The notes under the pieces were generated by a model. It saw only the letters and a program-made list of their open reading frames with translations, searched no databases and was not told where the DNA came from. Made by a program: the position numbers and the translations under genes. Below are positions 1-7,001 of a stretch of DNA of 7,419 nucleotides, piece by piece (positions within the stretch are counted from its first letter, which is position 1; every line of letters starts with the position of its first letter). Location of the stretch: assembly GCA_019242465.1 (NCBI GenBank), contig JAFAVL010000081.1, positions 1 through 7,419 on the forward strand, written 5' to 3'. The DNA is from Chroococcidiopsidaceae cyanobacterium CP_BM_RX_35 (lineage in GTDB: Bacteria; Cyanobacteriota; Cyanobacteriia; Cyanobacteriales; Chroococcidiopsidaceae).

Positions 1-745
1 ACGCTTGCACCAGGGCTCCAGTTCCGCCACGGGGTCTCGCCATACCTGGATTATGGCGCATTGCCATCATGATAGAGCCAATTCCCAAGCTTTTTTGGGA
101 AGGAGGGGCACCAAGTTCGGCTGCCAGACGTGCCAGAGGAGCTTTGAGAAACTCGGAATCAAACCATTCGTTAAGGACATCTTCAGCACTGGTGAGCATA
201 GTGCGTACAAAGTCCAGCGTCTTGTTAGGAGAGCCGATAACGGAAAATAAATCCTTCAGCTTTTGGATATCATAGTTGCCAACTATATCCACAACCGACT
301 TTGGCGGTGCATTGAACATAGGAATCATCGCCCCAATCGCCCGCTGCCAGTATTCTGTATATTCAGCGTATTTTTTGGCATCCCGTTCACTGTAGCGGGC
401 AATCTCGGCACAGGTTTTCTCAAGAGATTTGTGACCTAAGAAGTACTTCCCGTCAGGATGGGGACAAAAAACAACCGGATCGCAGTAAAGATACTCCAAT
501 CCATACTTTTCTAATTCTAATTCTTCGACCACTGGTCCTAAGTGAATGAACTCATGGTCGATTGCACAGAGATTGAACTTAAATCCGGGGGCTTCTTCCG
601 GCAAAGATTCCTCGGTAGTCGCTGCCCCACCAGGAACTGAACGCTTCTCTAGCAGCAGAACGCTATATCCAGCTTTGAGCAGATAGGCCGCACAAACTAG
701 CCCATTGTGTCCTGCTCCAATTATGACAACATCATACGCTTGCAT
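1..745 (-). CDS. crtO: CrtO-type beta-carotene ketolase / carotenoid FAD oxidoreductase, N-terminal part (cut by left window edge)
   Basis: My translation of the minus strand from the ATG at 743-745 stays open for 248 codons to the window edge, with no frameshift. It begins with an FAD-binding Rossmann fold: DVVIIGAGHNG (GxGxxG, Gly10, Gly12, Gly15), strand two ending in LLLEKR (Glu33, expected to bind the adenosine ribose), then VPGGAATTE. Further stretches such as CAIDHEFI, FVRTML, DVLNEWFDSE, KAPLARL and RPRGGTGAL match my memory of Synechocystis CrtO (slr0088, about 540 residues), so roughly 45% is present. CrtO enzymes belong to the CrtI phytoene-desaturase superfamily, are membrane-associated, and add a 4-keto group to beta-carotene to give echinenone. 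The start is supported by GGAG eight bases upstream. A DUF2993 gene lies 103 bases upstream on the same strand. Cyanobacteria can carry several CrtO-like paralogues, so family membership is near certain but ketolase activity is inferred. Confidence 0.9.
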   Translation of the reverse strand, partial: MQAYDVVIIGAGHNGLVCAAYLLKAGYSVLLLEKRSVPGGAATTEESLPEEAPGFKFNLCAIDHEFIHLGPVVEELELEKYGLEYLYCDPVVFCPHPDGKYFLGHKSLEKTCAEIARYSERDAKKYAEYTEYWQRAIGAMIPMFNAPPKSVVDIVGNYDIQKLKDLFSVIGSPNKTLDFVRTMLTSAEDVLNEWFDSEFLKAPLARLAAELGAPPSQKSLGIGSIMMAMRHNPGMARPRGGTGALVQA

Positions 746-753
746 GTCTGCAG

Positions 754-757
754 CTCC
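754..757 (-). promoter_or_regulatory. Ribosome binding site of the crtO-like gene
   Basis: The minus strand reads GGAG followed by an 8-base spacer and the ATG at 743-745. This fixes the start used here; the protein begins directly at its first beta strand, as expected for the family. Confidence 0.6.
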
Positions 758-848
758 AAGAATTATCCGTATCCTCCCAATCTTAGAGACAAGCTAAAAC
801 ATCTATTATCCCTCGCCAGCTAGAGAACAGGGAGGTGGGGGCTGTCCT

Positions 849-1595
849 CTACATTGAGGGCAGCTGCCTAACACGGGCTGCGGCATGAATTGTTAGACTA
901 CCTTGATGGACCTCCAGATCCTTGATTCGTAGTATCATCGTCTCCAAGTCAAAGTAAGGTAGATTTACCAATTCATTAATCTTGGTCAGCATGGCAAGCG
1001 TGATTTCTAGTGAAATCCCCCCGCCTTCAAGGCATTGAAAGCTCTCTAGTATGGCGGGTTGTGAGAGAGTACGAGGGCGAAATGCAGACGTGAAACTGAC
1101 TTGCTGCGACTTGTTCTGTTGGTGCATCAACATTTTGCCGTTAAAGACCATCTTGCCCTCACCCGTTAGGAGCAACTCCATCTGTTGTATTTCCAGACTT
1201 ACGGGGGGCTGATCTTCTACTTCCAACTCTAGGGGTTTGATTTTGCTATGGATGTAATCTGAGTTGAGCGCCCGGTTGATATCTTCTTCTGTCAGTAGCA
1301 GCCGAGCATTGGCATCTAGTGGTTCATTCAGTTCAATTTTGCCGAGCAGAACACTCAAAGGAGCGATCGCCACCCGATCCACTTGCAGTTCTATCTCCTG
1401 CACCCGGATATCCTTCTGTATAACTAAACCCTGACCAACCAGCGAGACTGAATCGGCTTGTCCCTGAACTATCTTTAGCAGATTGGTGCGGACATCTACA
1501 TCTATGTTTTCTACTCCATCTAGCTTATTAGATAAACCAATTTCAGCTGCTTGCGAGAGCGCTTGCTCTTCCAGCCGTAGATCATCTGACATCAT
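849..1595 (-). CDS. DUF2993 (LmeA-like) phospholipid-binding family protein
   Basis: A complete 248-residue protein. Essentially its whole length (about residues 15-245) fits the DUF2993 pattern common in cyanobacteria: an early VDVRTNLLKIVQGQADSV strand region, repeated beta segments, IAPLSVLLGKIEL (77-89), the typical LTEEDINRALNS motif (101-112) and a closing FDLETMILRIKDLEV stretch (215-229). The related mycobacterial LmeA binds phospholipids in the cell envelope; the cyanobacterial members have no firmly established function known to me. No signal peptide or membrane segment is visible, since the N-terminus is acidic and amphipathic, so this copy looks cytosolic or peripheral. The gene starts with two adjacent ATG codons; AGGA at 1602-1605 is 6 bases before the first and 9 before the second, so either Met could be used. 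It lies 103 bases upstream of the crtO-like gene on the same strand and diverges from the receiver-kinase gene. Confidence 0.85.
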   Translation of the reverse strand: MMSDDLRLEEQALSQAAEIGLSNKLDGVENIDVDVRTNLLKIVQGQADSVSLVGQGLVIQKDIRVQEIELQVDRVAIAPLSVLLGKIELNEPLDANARLLLTEEDINRALNSDYIHSKIKPLELEVEDQPPVSLEIQQMELLLTGEGKMVFNGKMLMHQQNKSQQVSFTSAFRPRTLSQPAILESFQCLEGGGISLEITLAMLTKINELVNLPYFDLETMILRIKDLEVHQGSLTIHAAARVRQLPSM

Positions 1596-1847
1596 ATGCT
1601 TTCCTATATCCTGTCACTGCTTAATCTAGACGGTTAATACTCTGCGGCGTATCCGCATTACGGTCTAATTTCCATTGGTAAATACACGGTAGCCATAATC
1701 GAGCAATACGGATATCCTTGGTAAAGTGAAATTCCCTAAAGAGGCAGTTCATTAGCATACATTGACAGATAGTGGGCTAGACTTTGCTGTTTGAGACGTT
1801 GCCCTGACTGGGGTCATACTTTGTTACCTCGTGCTCTTAGTGAGAAC
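1596..1847. other. Divergent intergenic region between DUF2993 and receiver-kinase genes
   Basis: This 252-base stretch must hold the promoters of both flanking genes, which are transcribed away from each other. I see no convincing paired -35/-10 boxes on either strand and no credible ORF. It contains an imperfect inverted repeat: 1650-1661 and 1703-1714 match as complements at 10 of 12 positions around a TATCCG/CGGATA core. A near-direct repeat GGTTAATAC / GGTAAATAC occurs at 1632 and 1678. Both are weak and could be chance. Confidence 0.5.
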
Positions 1848-3068
1848 ATGCAGCTGGAACAGAAAGTTAATATCCTCTTGGTTGACGATCGCCCGGAAAA
1901 TCTACTGGCTTTAGAGGCGATCTTGGCAAGTCTGGGACAAAATTTGGTGAAGGCAAATTCTGGCGAGCAAGCTTTGCGATGTCTGCTCAAGCAGGATTTT
2001 GCTGTGATTTTGCTCGATGTTCAGATGCCAGGAATGGATGGGTTCGAGACGGCAAGGTTAGTTCGAGAAAGAGAGCGATCACGACATACCCCAATTATTT
2101 TCCTAACCGCCTTCAGCACAATTAACACGCATGTGTTCAAAGGTTATTCCCTGGGGGCAGTGGATTACCTGTTCAAACCGATTGAATCTGAAATTTTGTC
2201 ATCCAAGGTTGCGGTATTTGTTGAGTTGTGGAGAAAGACGGCAGAGGTGGAACAGCAAGCAGTTCAACTCGCCGCTGTCAACGCCAAACTTAGGGAAAGT
2301 GAAAAAAGGCTAAGTCAGGTCAACGATGAACTAGAAATCAGGGTGCAGAAGCGGACTGCTGAATTAACAAAAATCAACGAATCGCTGCAATCTGAAATTG
2401 CCGAACGTCATCGAGTTGAAGGGGCGCTGCGCATCAGTGCTGAACAGCTAAAAGCATCGCTTGAAGAAAAAGAAGTGTTGTTAAAGGAAATTCATCACCG
2501 TGTCAAAAATAATTTGCAAATTATTTCTAGTCTGCTTAATCTGCAAACAGACTACATTTATGACAAAAAAGACTTAGAGATTTTTAAAGTTAGTCAGAAT
2601 CGGATTGAATCAATGGCCCTTATCCATGAAAAACTTTATCAATCAAAAGATTTAGCGCGGATTGAATTTTGTGGTTATATCCAAGACTTAGTATCTAGCT
2701 TGCTATGTTCATACGAAATCAATTCATTTAAAATTAATCTTAAAATAGATATTGAGCAAGTTCTTCTAGGCTTGGATACAGCAATTCCTTGTGGTTTAAT
2801 TATCAACGAGCTGATTTTAAATTCTTTAAAACATGCTTTTCCAGAAGGTAGGTCAGGTGAAATTCGGATTGATTTTCACGTAAATAGCGATAATAGGGTT
2901 GTACTTATTATCAGTGATAATGGCATTGGCTTTCCTCAAGGTATTGACTTCAGAAATACGGAATCACTAGGGTTGCAACTCGTTAACAGCTTAATGGGTC
3001 AGATTGGAGGTACTATTGAACTAAACGCTACTCAAGGTACAGAGTTTAAGATGGTATTTCCTCTGTAA
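1848..3068 (+). CDS. Receiver-histidine kinase (REC - coiled coil - HisKA_2 - HATPase_c)
   Basis: The protein has 406 residues from the ATG at 1848. Residues 7-122 form a CheY-like receiver with an acidic pair Asp13-Asp14, phospho-acceptor Asp57 ([12 protein letters not shown]), Thr87 and Lys110 (LFKP). A charged, heptad-like coiled coil covers about 125-212. A HisKA_2 dimerisation domain follows, with [20 protein letters not shown] (213-232); one of His216/His217 is the autophosphorylation site. The ATPase has its N box at [12 protein letters not shown] (Asn320, Asn325), DNGIGFP (357-363) and GLQLVNSL (375-382). It has no PAS, GAF or membrane sensor, so input probably arrives by phosphorylation of the receiver or by partner contact, and the kinase would pass phosphate to a separate, unidentified regulator. 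The frame extends 19 codons upstream to a TTG at 1791, but those residues are outside the receiver fold. It converges on the P450 gene with a 5-base gap. Confidence 0.92.
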   Translation: MQLEQKVNILLVDDRPENLLALEAILASLGQNLVKANSGEQALRCLLKQDFAVILLDVQMPGMDGFETARLVRERERSRHTPIIFLTAFSTINTHVFKGYSLGAVDYLFKPIESEILSSKVAVFVELWRKTAEVEQQAVQLAAVNAKLRESEKRLSQVNDELEIRVQKRTAELTKINESLQSEIAERHRVEGALRISAEQLKASLEEKEVLLKEIHHRVKNNLQIISSLLNLQTDYIYDKKDLEIFKVSQNRIESMALIHEKLYQSKDLARIEFCGYIQDLVSSLLCSYEINSFKINLKIDIEQVLLGLDTAIPCGLIINELILNSLKHAFPEGRSGEIRIDFHVNSDNRVVLIISDNGIGFPQGIDFRNTESLGLQLVNSLMGQIGGTIELNATQGTEFKMVFPL

Positions 3069-3073
3069 AGGAG

Positions 3074-4405
3074 TCAGGAGGTAACTACATAACTGGTTTT
3101 TGCAGGAACAATGGTAATGCCGCGACGCACAGGTTGAACAGGACTTCTGCTGGATAACGACAGCCTAAAGCGCGACAAAATTGTGGCTAGCACCAGTTTC
3201 ATTTCATACATCGAGAATGCCATCCCGATACAGCCACGACTGCCACCACCAAAGGGTAAATACTCGTATGGTGAAAATTTGCATTCTAAAAAGCGCTCTG
3301 GCTTAAACTGCTCTGGCTCTGGATACACGGCTTCTCGCCTATGAGCTAGATAGATGCATGGAACTAAAACTGTACCAGTATCAAACTTGTGCCCTACCAC
3401 CTGCAACGGCTCCTGCACCATTCGAGGTACGCAAATCAAACCAATTGGATAAATTCGCAGCGTTTCTTGGCAGACTGCGGTGAGGTAGGGGAGTTGGGCA
3501 ATTCCCTCTGGATTTAACTCGCCTAGGAGTTCTAGTTCCTGCCTTAGCTGCTCAAGGATAGGTGCTGTTGAGTGAATCAAGTAAAATGCCCATGCTAAGG
3601 CAGCAGCTGTTGTCTCGTAACCCAGTAATAACAGCGAAACTAATTGATCGCGTAACTCAAGATCGCTCATCTGCTGTCCGTCTTCGTCGCAGGCTGACAT
3701 GAGCAGGGTGAGAATATCAGTACGCTCGTCGGTTTCCAACCGCCTTTGGGCAATCTCCTCATAAATCAAATCATCAATTCGCTGTCGGCGTCGTAGAAAG
3801 TGTCCCCACGGACTCCAAGCACCTAAATCTTGTTGTAGGGGTGGGAAGAAAAACAGGCTGGAGTATAAGGGAGTTGTCACATCTTCTAGCAGTGAACTCA
3901 GCAATTCTTGCAACTGTTGGTATCGCCAACCGGGGTTGATACCAAAGACAACCTGCAAGATAATTTGCAGGGTGATATCCGACATAAACTGCTGAATTGA
4001 GATAGATGCACCTACCTGCCATTGGGCTGTGACTTTTTCTGTAATCTGGCAAATTAATTGACCATATGCCTTCAGGCGATCGCCATGAAAGGGAGGCAAC
4101 AATAACTGGCGCTGTCGCTGATGCGATCGCCCCTGCTGCAAAATCACGCTCTTTTCCCCCATTAACGGTTGAAAGACGTGGGTGGCTTTACCGAAATCAA
4201 ATTGCCTTGCAGGCAGGGCAAAAATCTCTTGAATTGCCTGGGGATGGCTAAAAAATACTACTGGCGGAGAATTTAAACCAAGTACCCGTAAGGTGAAGGT
4301 ATCTCCATAGCGTTGAGCACAGGTATCCAGAAATCTGGTAGGCTGAGCAATCAAGTGAAGTGTTTGCACCCAATACGGTGTCTGGGGACCAGCAGGTAAC
4401 TTCAT
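3074..4405 (-). CDS. Cytochrome P450, CYP110-like
   Basis: A complete 443-residue soluble P450 without a membrane anchor. It starts with a proline-rich LPAGPQTP and carries a C-helix region HQRQRQLLLPPFHGDR (95-110), an I-helix GYETTAAALAW (262-272, Glu264-Thr265), the K-helix ExxR (Glu314-Arg317), PERF (369-372) and the haem loop FGGGSRGCIG with ligand Cys392. The N-terminal text, including FLDTCAQRYGD and AYGQLICQITEKV, matches my memory of the cyanobacterial CYP110 family, some members of which hydroxylate fatty acids or oxidise terpenes. The substrate here is unknown. It would need external ferredoxin and a reductase; none is encoded in the window. The ATG at 4403-4405 is the only sensible start, as an in-frame TAG lies five codons upstream; the ribosome binding site is weak. 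Residue 261, normally Ala or Gly before the I-helix Gly, is Leu. The gene diverges from the phosphoketolase gene. Confidence 0.93.
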   Translation of the reverse strand: MKLPAGPQTPYWVQTLHLIAQPTRFLDTCAQRYGDTFTLRVLGLNSPPVVFFSHPQAIQEIFALPARQFDFGKATHVFQPLMGEKSVILQQGRSHQRQRQLLLPPFHGDRLKAYGQLICQITEKVTAQWQVGASISIQQFMSDITLQIILQVVFGINPGWRYQQLQELLSSLLEDVTTPLYSSLFFFPPLQQDLGAWSPWGHFLRRRQRIDDLIYEEIAQRRLETDERTDILTLLMSACDEDGQQMSDLELRDQLVSLLLLGYETTAAALAWAFYLIHSTAPILEQLRQELELLGELNPEGIAQLPYLTAVCQETLRIYPIGLICVPRMVQEPLQVVGHKFDTGTVLVPCIYLAHRREAVYPEPEQFKPERFLECKFSPYEYLPFGGGSRGCIGMAFSMYEMKLVLATILSRFRLSLSSRSPVQPVRRGITIVPAKTSYVVTS

Positions 4406-4483
4406 GAGGCTTATGTGCTATTCCCTGGTTGAATTCTCTTCGCAGTATTTTACCTCAAATTTATTTGTAGTTTCGATAATTCT

Positions 4484-4567
4484 CAAATAATAGATTTTTT
4501 GGCTCTCAATAAGAACAGGAATTTAATTAAATTAGCTATCGACTATAAACAAAATCTACTTTATTTG
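4484..4567. repeat. Interrupted inverted repeat, 15-bp matched arms, 52-base loop
   Basis: The left arm at 4484-4498 reads CAAATAATAGATTTT. The right arm at 4551-4567 reads AAAATCTA, then CT, then TTATTTG. The arms are exact complements at all 15 paired positions (7 plus 8), with a 2-base bulge in the right arm. It lies between the P450 and phosphoketolase starts and could be a pair of regulator-binding sites or an RNA hairpin in a 5' leader. High AT content makes chance pairing more likely, so its function is open. Confidence 0.5.
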
Positions 4568-4689
4568 TTTAATTCATTACCACAATATATCCTGGTAAGT
4601 TTAGGAAATATTCATAATACCTATTTAACTGCCTAATCTCCAGCGAAAGTAGAAGTGATACATTTTGCTACAGTACACTTGTAAAATAA

Positions 4690-4716
4690 TTGTTAAATTA
4701 CTCCAGATAGTATATT
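4690..4716 (+). promoter_or_regulatory. Candidate promoter of the phosphoketolase gene
   Basis: TTGTTA (4690-4695) and TATATT (4711-4716, five of six matches to TATAAT) are separated by 15 bases, shorter than the usual 17. The -10-like box ends 26 bases before the start codon. This is a weak call in an AT-rich region, where such boxes arise easily. Confidence 0.25.
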
Positions 4717-4730
4717 TACTCTGACTAGCA

Positions 4731-4734
4731 AGGA
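4731..4734 (+). promoter_or_regulatory. Ribosome binding site of the phosphoketolase gene
   Basis: AGGA, within AAGGAAG, sits 8 bases before the ATG at 4743 and supports that start. Confidence 0.65.
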
Positions 4735-4742
4735 AGCTCAGC

Positions 4743-6956
4743 ATGACTGCATCGACCCAAGAGGTAAAATTAGCAACTCCAGATTTTAGCGAAGGAATTC
4801 AGTATTTTGGCGAAACCCTACCTGGATTTGAGACTTATGGTAAAACGCCAGTGATTGCCCAAAATAGTGTTGCGATCAGCGATCCTGCCGATCCAGCTGC
4901 TGTCTTCCAAACTTTACTTGCTGCTGACGCCTTACGCTACCTAACCCTGCAAATTACTGCTACCAAAGCCTCTGGACACCCTGGTGGATTTGCGAGCATT
5001 GCCGAAGCCTACGCTGCCTTAGTGATGCTGGGTCATAAGAACATCATTACCGAAGTCGGGCATCACGCCCCTGGGTTTTACAGCGCTATGTTCCTCGATC
5101 GCTCCCTAGAAGATATGGGGATTGCGACAGTGCAACAATTGCGCAATCGCTACCGGGAAAAACATGGGCTACTGGGACACCTCTCCGGTTACATTCCTGG
5201 TATTCTCGCCCCAGCTGGTCCTCTAGGGCAAGGACAGCACTTTGCCATGGCAGCAGCCAGGCTCTATCCTGACAAGCTCTTTCCCTTCACTGTTGGTGAT
5301 GGGGGATTGGGTGAACCCTATGTGGTGAGCAGCATGGCTCACTTCCACACTGCCTATCCTGGCGTGACTAACTTTCTGCCTGTGCTGGTGTGGAACGGTT
5401 TTAGTCAGGAACACCATAGCATGGTTTCTACTAAGACCAATGCAGAGATGCTGGAGTATTGGCGCGGTAATGGGTTTGAGGAAGTCATTTTAGTAGATGC
5501 TAAGGACTTTGACGACAGAAATCAACCCGGTGACTACGTTGACGGTACCGCTTTCTCCCTAGAGAAGCGGCTGGAATTTACTCAGGCCATTCTCACAGCC
5601 GCACACCGAGCTGCCCAGTCAGCTCTCAATGGCAAACTCACAGTATTCATAGTTAAACAATTGAAGGGAGCAGGAGTTCATGATCGGGGTGCCAAATCTC
5701 ATAACCTTTATGCCAAAGATACCTTAGAGAGTCCTCAGATCGTAGAGGCTCTGAAGTCTCGTGCCTTAGCTCCTGCTGCTTGGGAGCTGGTGCGTGCCAA
5801 CTGTGAACGGGCTGGAGGTGGTCCCGCAAGTCGCACTGCCGTGACAGAATCAGTATTATCGCTACCAGAGTTGGGAGAATTGCCTCTAGAGGAATATCCT
5901 GTAGGTGGCGCTCCAAAAGTCGCAACAACAACAATGGGGCGGTTGGTAGCCAAGGTGGGAGAGCGCGATCGCACCTTCCTCGTCACTAACGCTGACGGTA
6001 ACGAAGCTTCTGGGATTGCCAACATCAATCAGGCGCTCAAAATCATTCATCCCACAGCCGATCCCCTCTACAACCAAAACCCAGCCGGACAAGTCTACGA
6101 GCCGCTCAGTGAAGATGCCTGTGCCGGGTTAGCAGCAGGATCAGCGTTGATGGGTAGTCGTACCCTCTGGTGTTCCTATGAATCTTTTGCCGTCAATGGT
6201 TTACCCATCTGGCAAACGGTAACGCAAGCCATGGCAGAGTTGCGTCGCCCCACTCCATCAACGATTACCCTATTTACTGCTGGAGCATTGGAGCAAGGGC
6301 GCAACGGCTGGACTCACCAGCGTCCTGAAATTGAAGCCTATTTTGCTGCCCTAATGCGGAATGGTAATGTATTCCCTCTATTTCCTCCCGATGCTAATAG
6401 TATCCAAGTGGCTTACGAGTGGGCGCTGACGACTGAAAACAAGGGGATAGTGATCACGGCTAGTAAGTCGCCACTACCGATTCGGACAACGTTTGAGCAA
6501 ACTCGCAAAGCAATTGAGGCAGGTGCGATCGCACTACAGGAAGTACCTGGTAGTAAGACAGTTGTGTTCGCTGTAGTGGGAGATATGGTGCTGATGCCAG
6601 TATTTGAAGCTGCCGCCTACTTAGAAGCCCAAGAAGTGGGTGTGCGGATTGTGTCAGTTGTCAACCCCCGTCGCCTCTACCGTCCTAGCGATGTGGCGTG
6701 GGATGGTTGTGCTGAACCTGATGGCAATTTCTTGGATGATTCTGGGTTTGAAGCACTGTTTGGTGGTGATGCCTTGATTGGGGTGACAGCTGGGGCAAGT
6801 GGGATGCTGGAACCTATGATGCTGCGGAGTACTGCCAAAAGGGATACTTTTGCCTGGAAGCGTGGGGAAACTACAGCTAGCCCAGCTGAATTGATGGCGT
6901 TAAATGGATTGACGGCTGACAACCTGACGAAACGTGCTTTGGAATTGGTTGGTTAA
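4743..6956 (+). CDS. Phosphoketolase-family TPP enzyme (divergent, transketolase-like cyanobacterial type)
   Basis: A complete 737-residue enzyme. Phosphoketolases split xylulose-5-phosphate and/or fructose-6-phosphate with phosphate to acetyl-phosphate plus a C3 or C4 sugar phosphate, in the cytosol. Residues 60-345 form the TPP pyrophosphate-binding domain: SGHPGG (His79), VGHHAPG (His107/108), GHLSG (His146), GPLGQGQ, then the TPP/Mg motif GDGGLGEP (185-192) with Asn218 in VWNGF, and SHNLYAKD (His320). The C-terminal half has the pyrimidine-domain Glu457 (LSED), SYESF (478-482), WQTVTQAMAELRRP (490-503), and NGWTHQRPEI (521-530, His525), all features of phosphoketolase rather than plain transketolase. 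It is shorter than canonical phosphoketolases (about 790-825), and the N-terminal half reads closer to transketolase. I recall a similar second phosphoketolase in Synechocystis (sll0529), but cannot check this. Its activity and substrate are inferred. It diverges from the P450 gene and converges on the hybrid-kinase gene. Confidence 0.85.
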   Translation: MTASTQEVKLATPDFSEGIQYFGETLPGFETYGKTPVIAQNSVAISDPADPAAVFQTLLAADALRYLTLQITATKASGHPGGFASIAEAYAALVMLGHKNIITEVGHHAPGFYSAMFLDRSLEDMGIATVQQLRNRYREKHGLLGHLSGYIPGILAPAGPLGQGQHFAMAAARLYPDKLFPFTVGDGGLGEPYVVSSMAHFHTAYPGVTNFLPVLVWNGFSQEHHSMVSTKTNAEMLEYWRGNGFEEVILVDAKDFDDRNQPGDYVDGTAFSLEKRLEFTQAILTAAHRAAQSALNGKLTVFIVKQLKGAGVHDRGAKSHNLYAKDTLESPQIVEALKSRALAPAAWELVRANCERAGGGPASRTAVTESVLSLPELGELPLEEYPVGGAPKVATTTMGRLVAKVGERDRTFLVTNADGNEASGIANINQALKIIHPTADPLYNQNPAGQVYEPLSEDACAGLAAGSALMGSRTLWCSYESFAVNGLPIWQTVTQAMAELRRPTPSTITLFTAGALEQGRNGWTHQRPEIEAYFAALMRNGNVFPLFPPDANSIQVAYEWALTTENKGIVITASKSPLPIRTTFEQTRKAIEAGAIALQEVPGSKTVVFAVVGDMVLMPVFEAAAYLEAQEVGVRIVSVVNPRRLYRPSDVAWDGCAEPDGNFLDDSGFEALFGGDALIGVTAGASGMLEPMMLRSTAKRDTFAWKRGETTASPAELMALNGLTADNLTKRALELVG

Positions 6957-7001
6957 GCTGGGATGCAATGAAGCGTTACTGGTTGCGACAAGGCGTGTTT
7001 T

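Larger units (their letters stand above)
4406..4742. promoter_or_regulatory. AT-rich divergent intergenic region, P450 / phosphoketolase
   Basis: This 337-base gap separates two genes transcribed away from each other and should contain both promoters. It is clearly richer in A and T than the flanking genes and has no credible ORF. It holds repeated CAAAT/ATTTG elements: a small palindrome CAAAT-TT-ATTTG at 4456-4467, CTCAAAT at both 4454 and 4482, and a longer interrupted inverted repeat listed separately. The half nearest the phosphoketolase carries a weak promoter-like pair. I saw no NtcA-type GTA-N8-TAC site. Confidence 0.6.

Noticed and set aside
5..275. Two plus-strand ORFs opposite the crtO-like gene
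   Set aside because: They are antisense to a clearly conserved coding frame and show no recognisable protein features.
746..848. GATAAT boxes and a TCCCT/AGGGA stem upstream of the crtO-like gene
   Set aside because: The boxes lack a good -35 partner at proper spacing, and the five-base stem has a 15-base loop and no T run, so neither a promoter nor a terminator can be supported.
1791..1847. TTG start extending the receiver-kinase by 19 residues
   Set aside because: The extra residues (MRRCPDWG and onward) do not belong to a receiver fold, and the ATG at 1848 sits directly before the first receiver strand.
4665..4687. TTGCTA ... TAAAAT promoter pair upstream of the phosphoketolase
   Set aside because: The spacing is only 11 bases, too short for a sigma-70-type promoter.
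5223..6922. Several minus-strand ORFs of 64-97 codons inside the phosphoketolase gene
   Set aside because: They are shadows of a strongly conserved enzyme gene with no plausible start signals or domains.
6957..7001. Terminator between the phosphoketolase and hybrid-kinase genes
   Set aside because: No stem of adequate length followed by a T run on either strand; only short imperfect matches such as AACG/CGTT.
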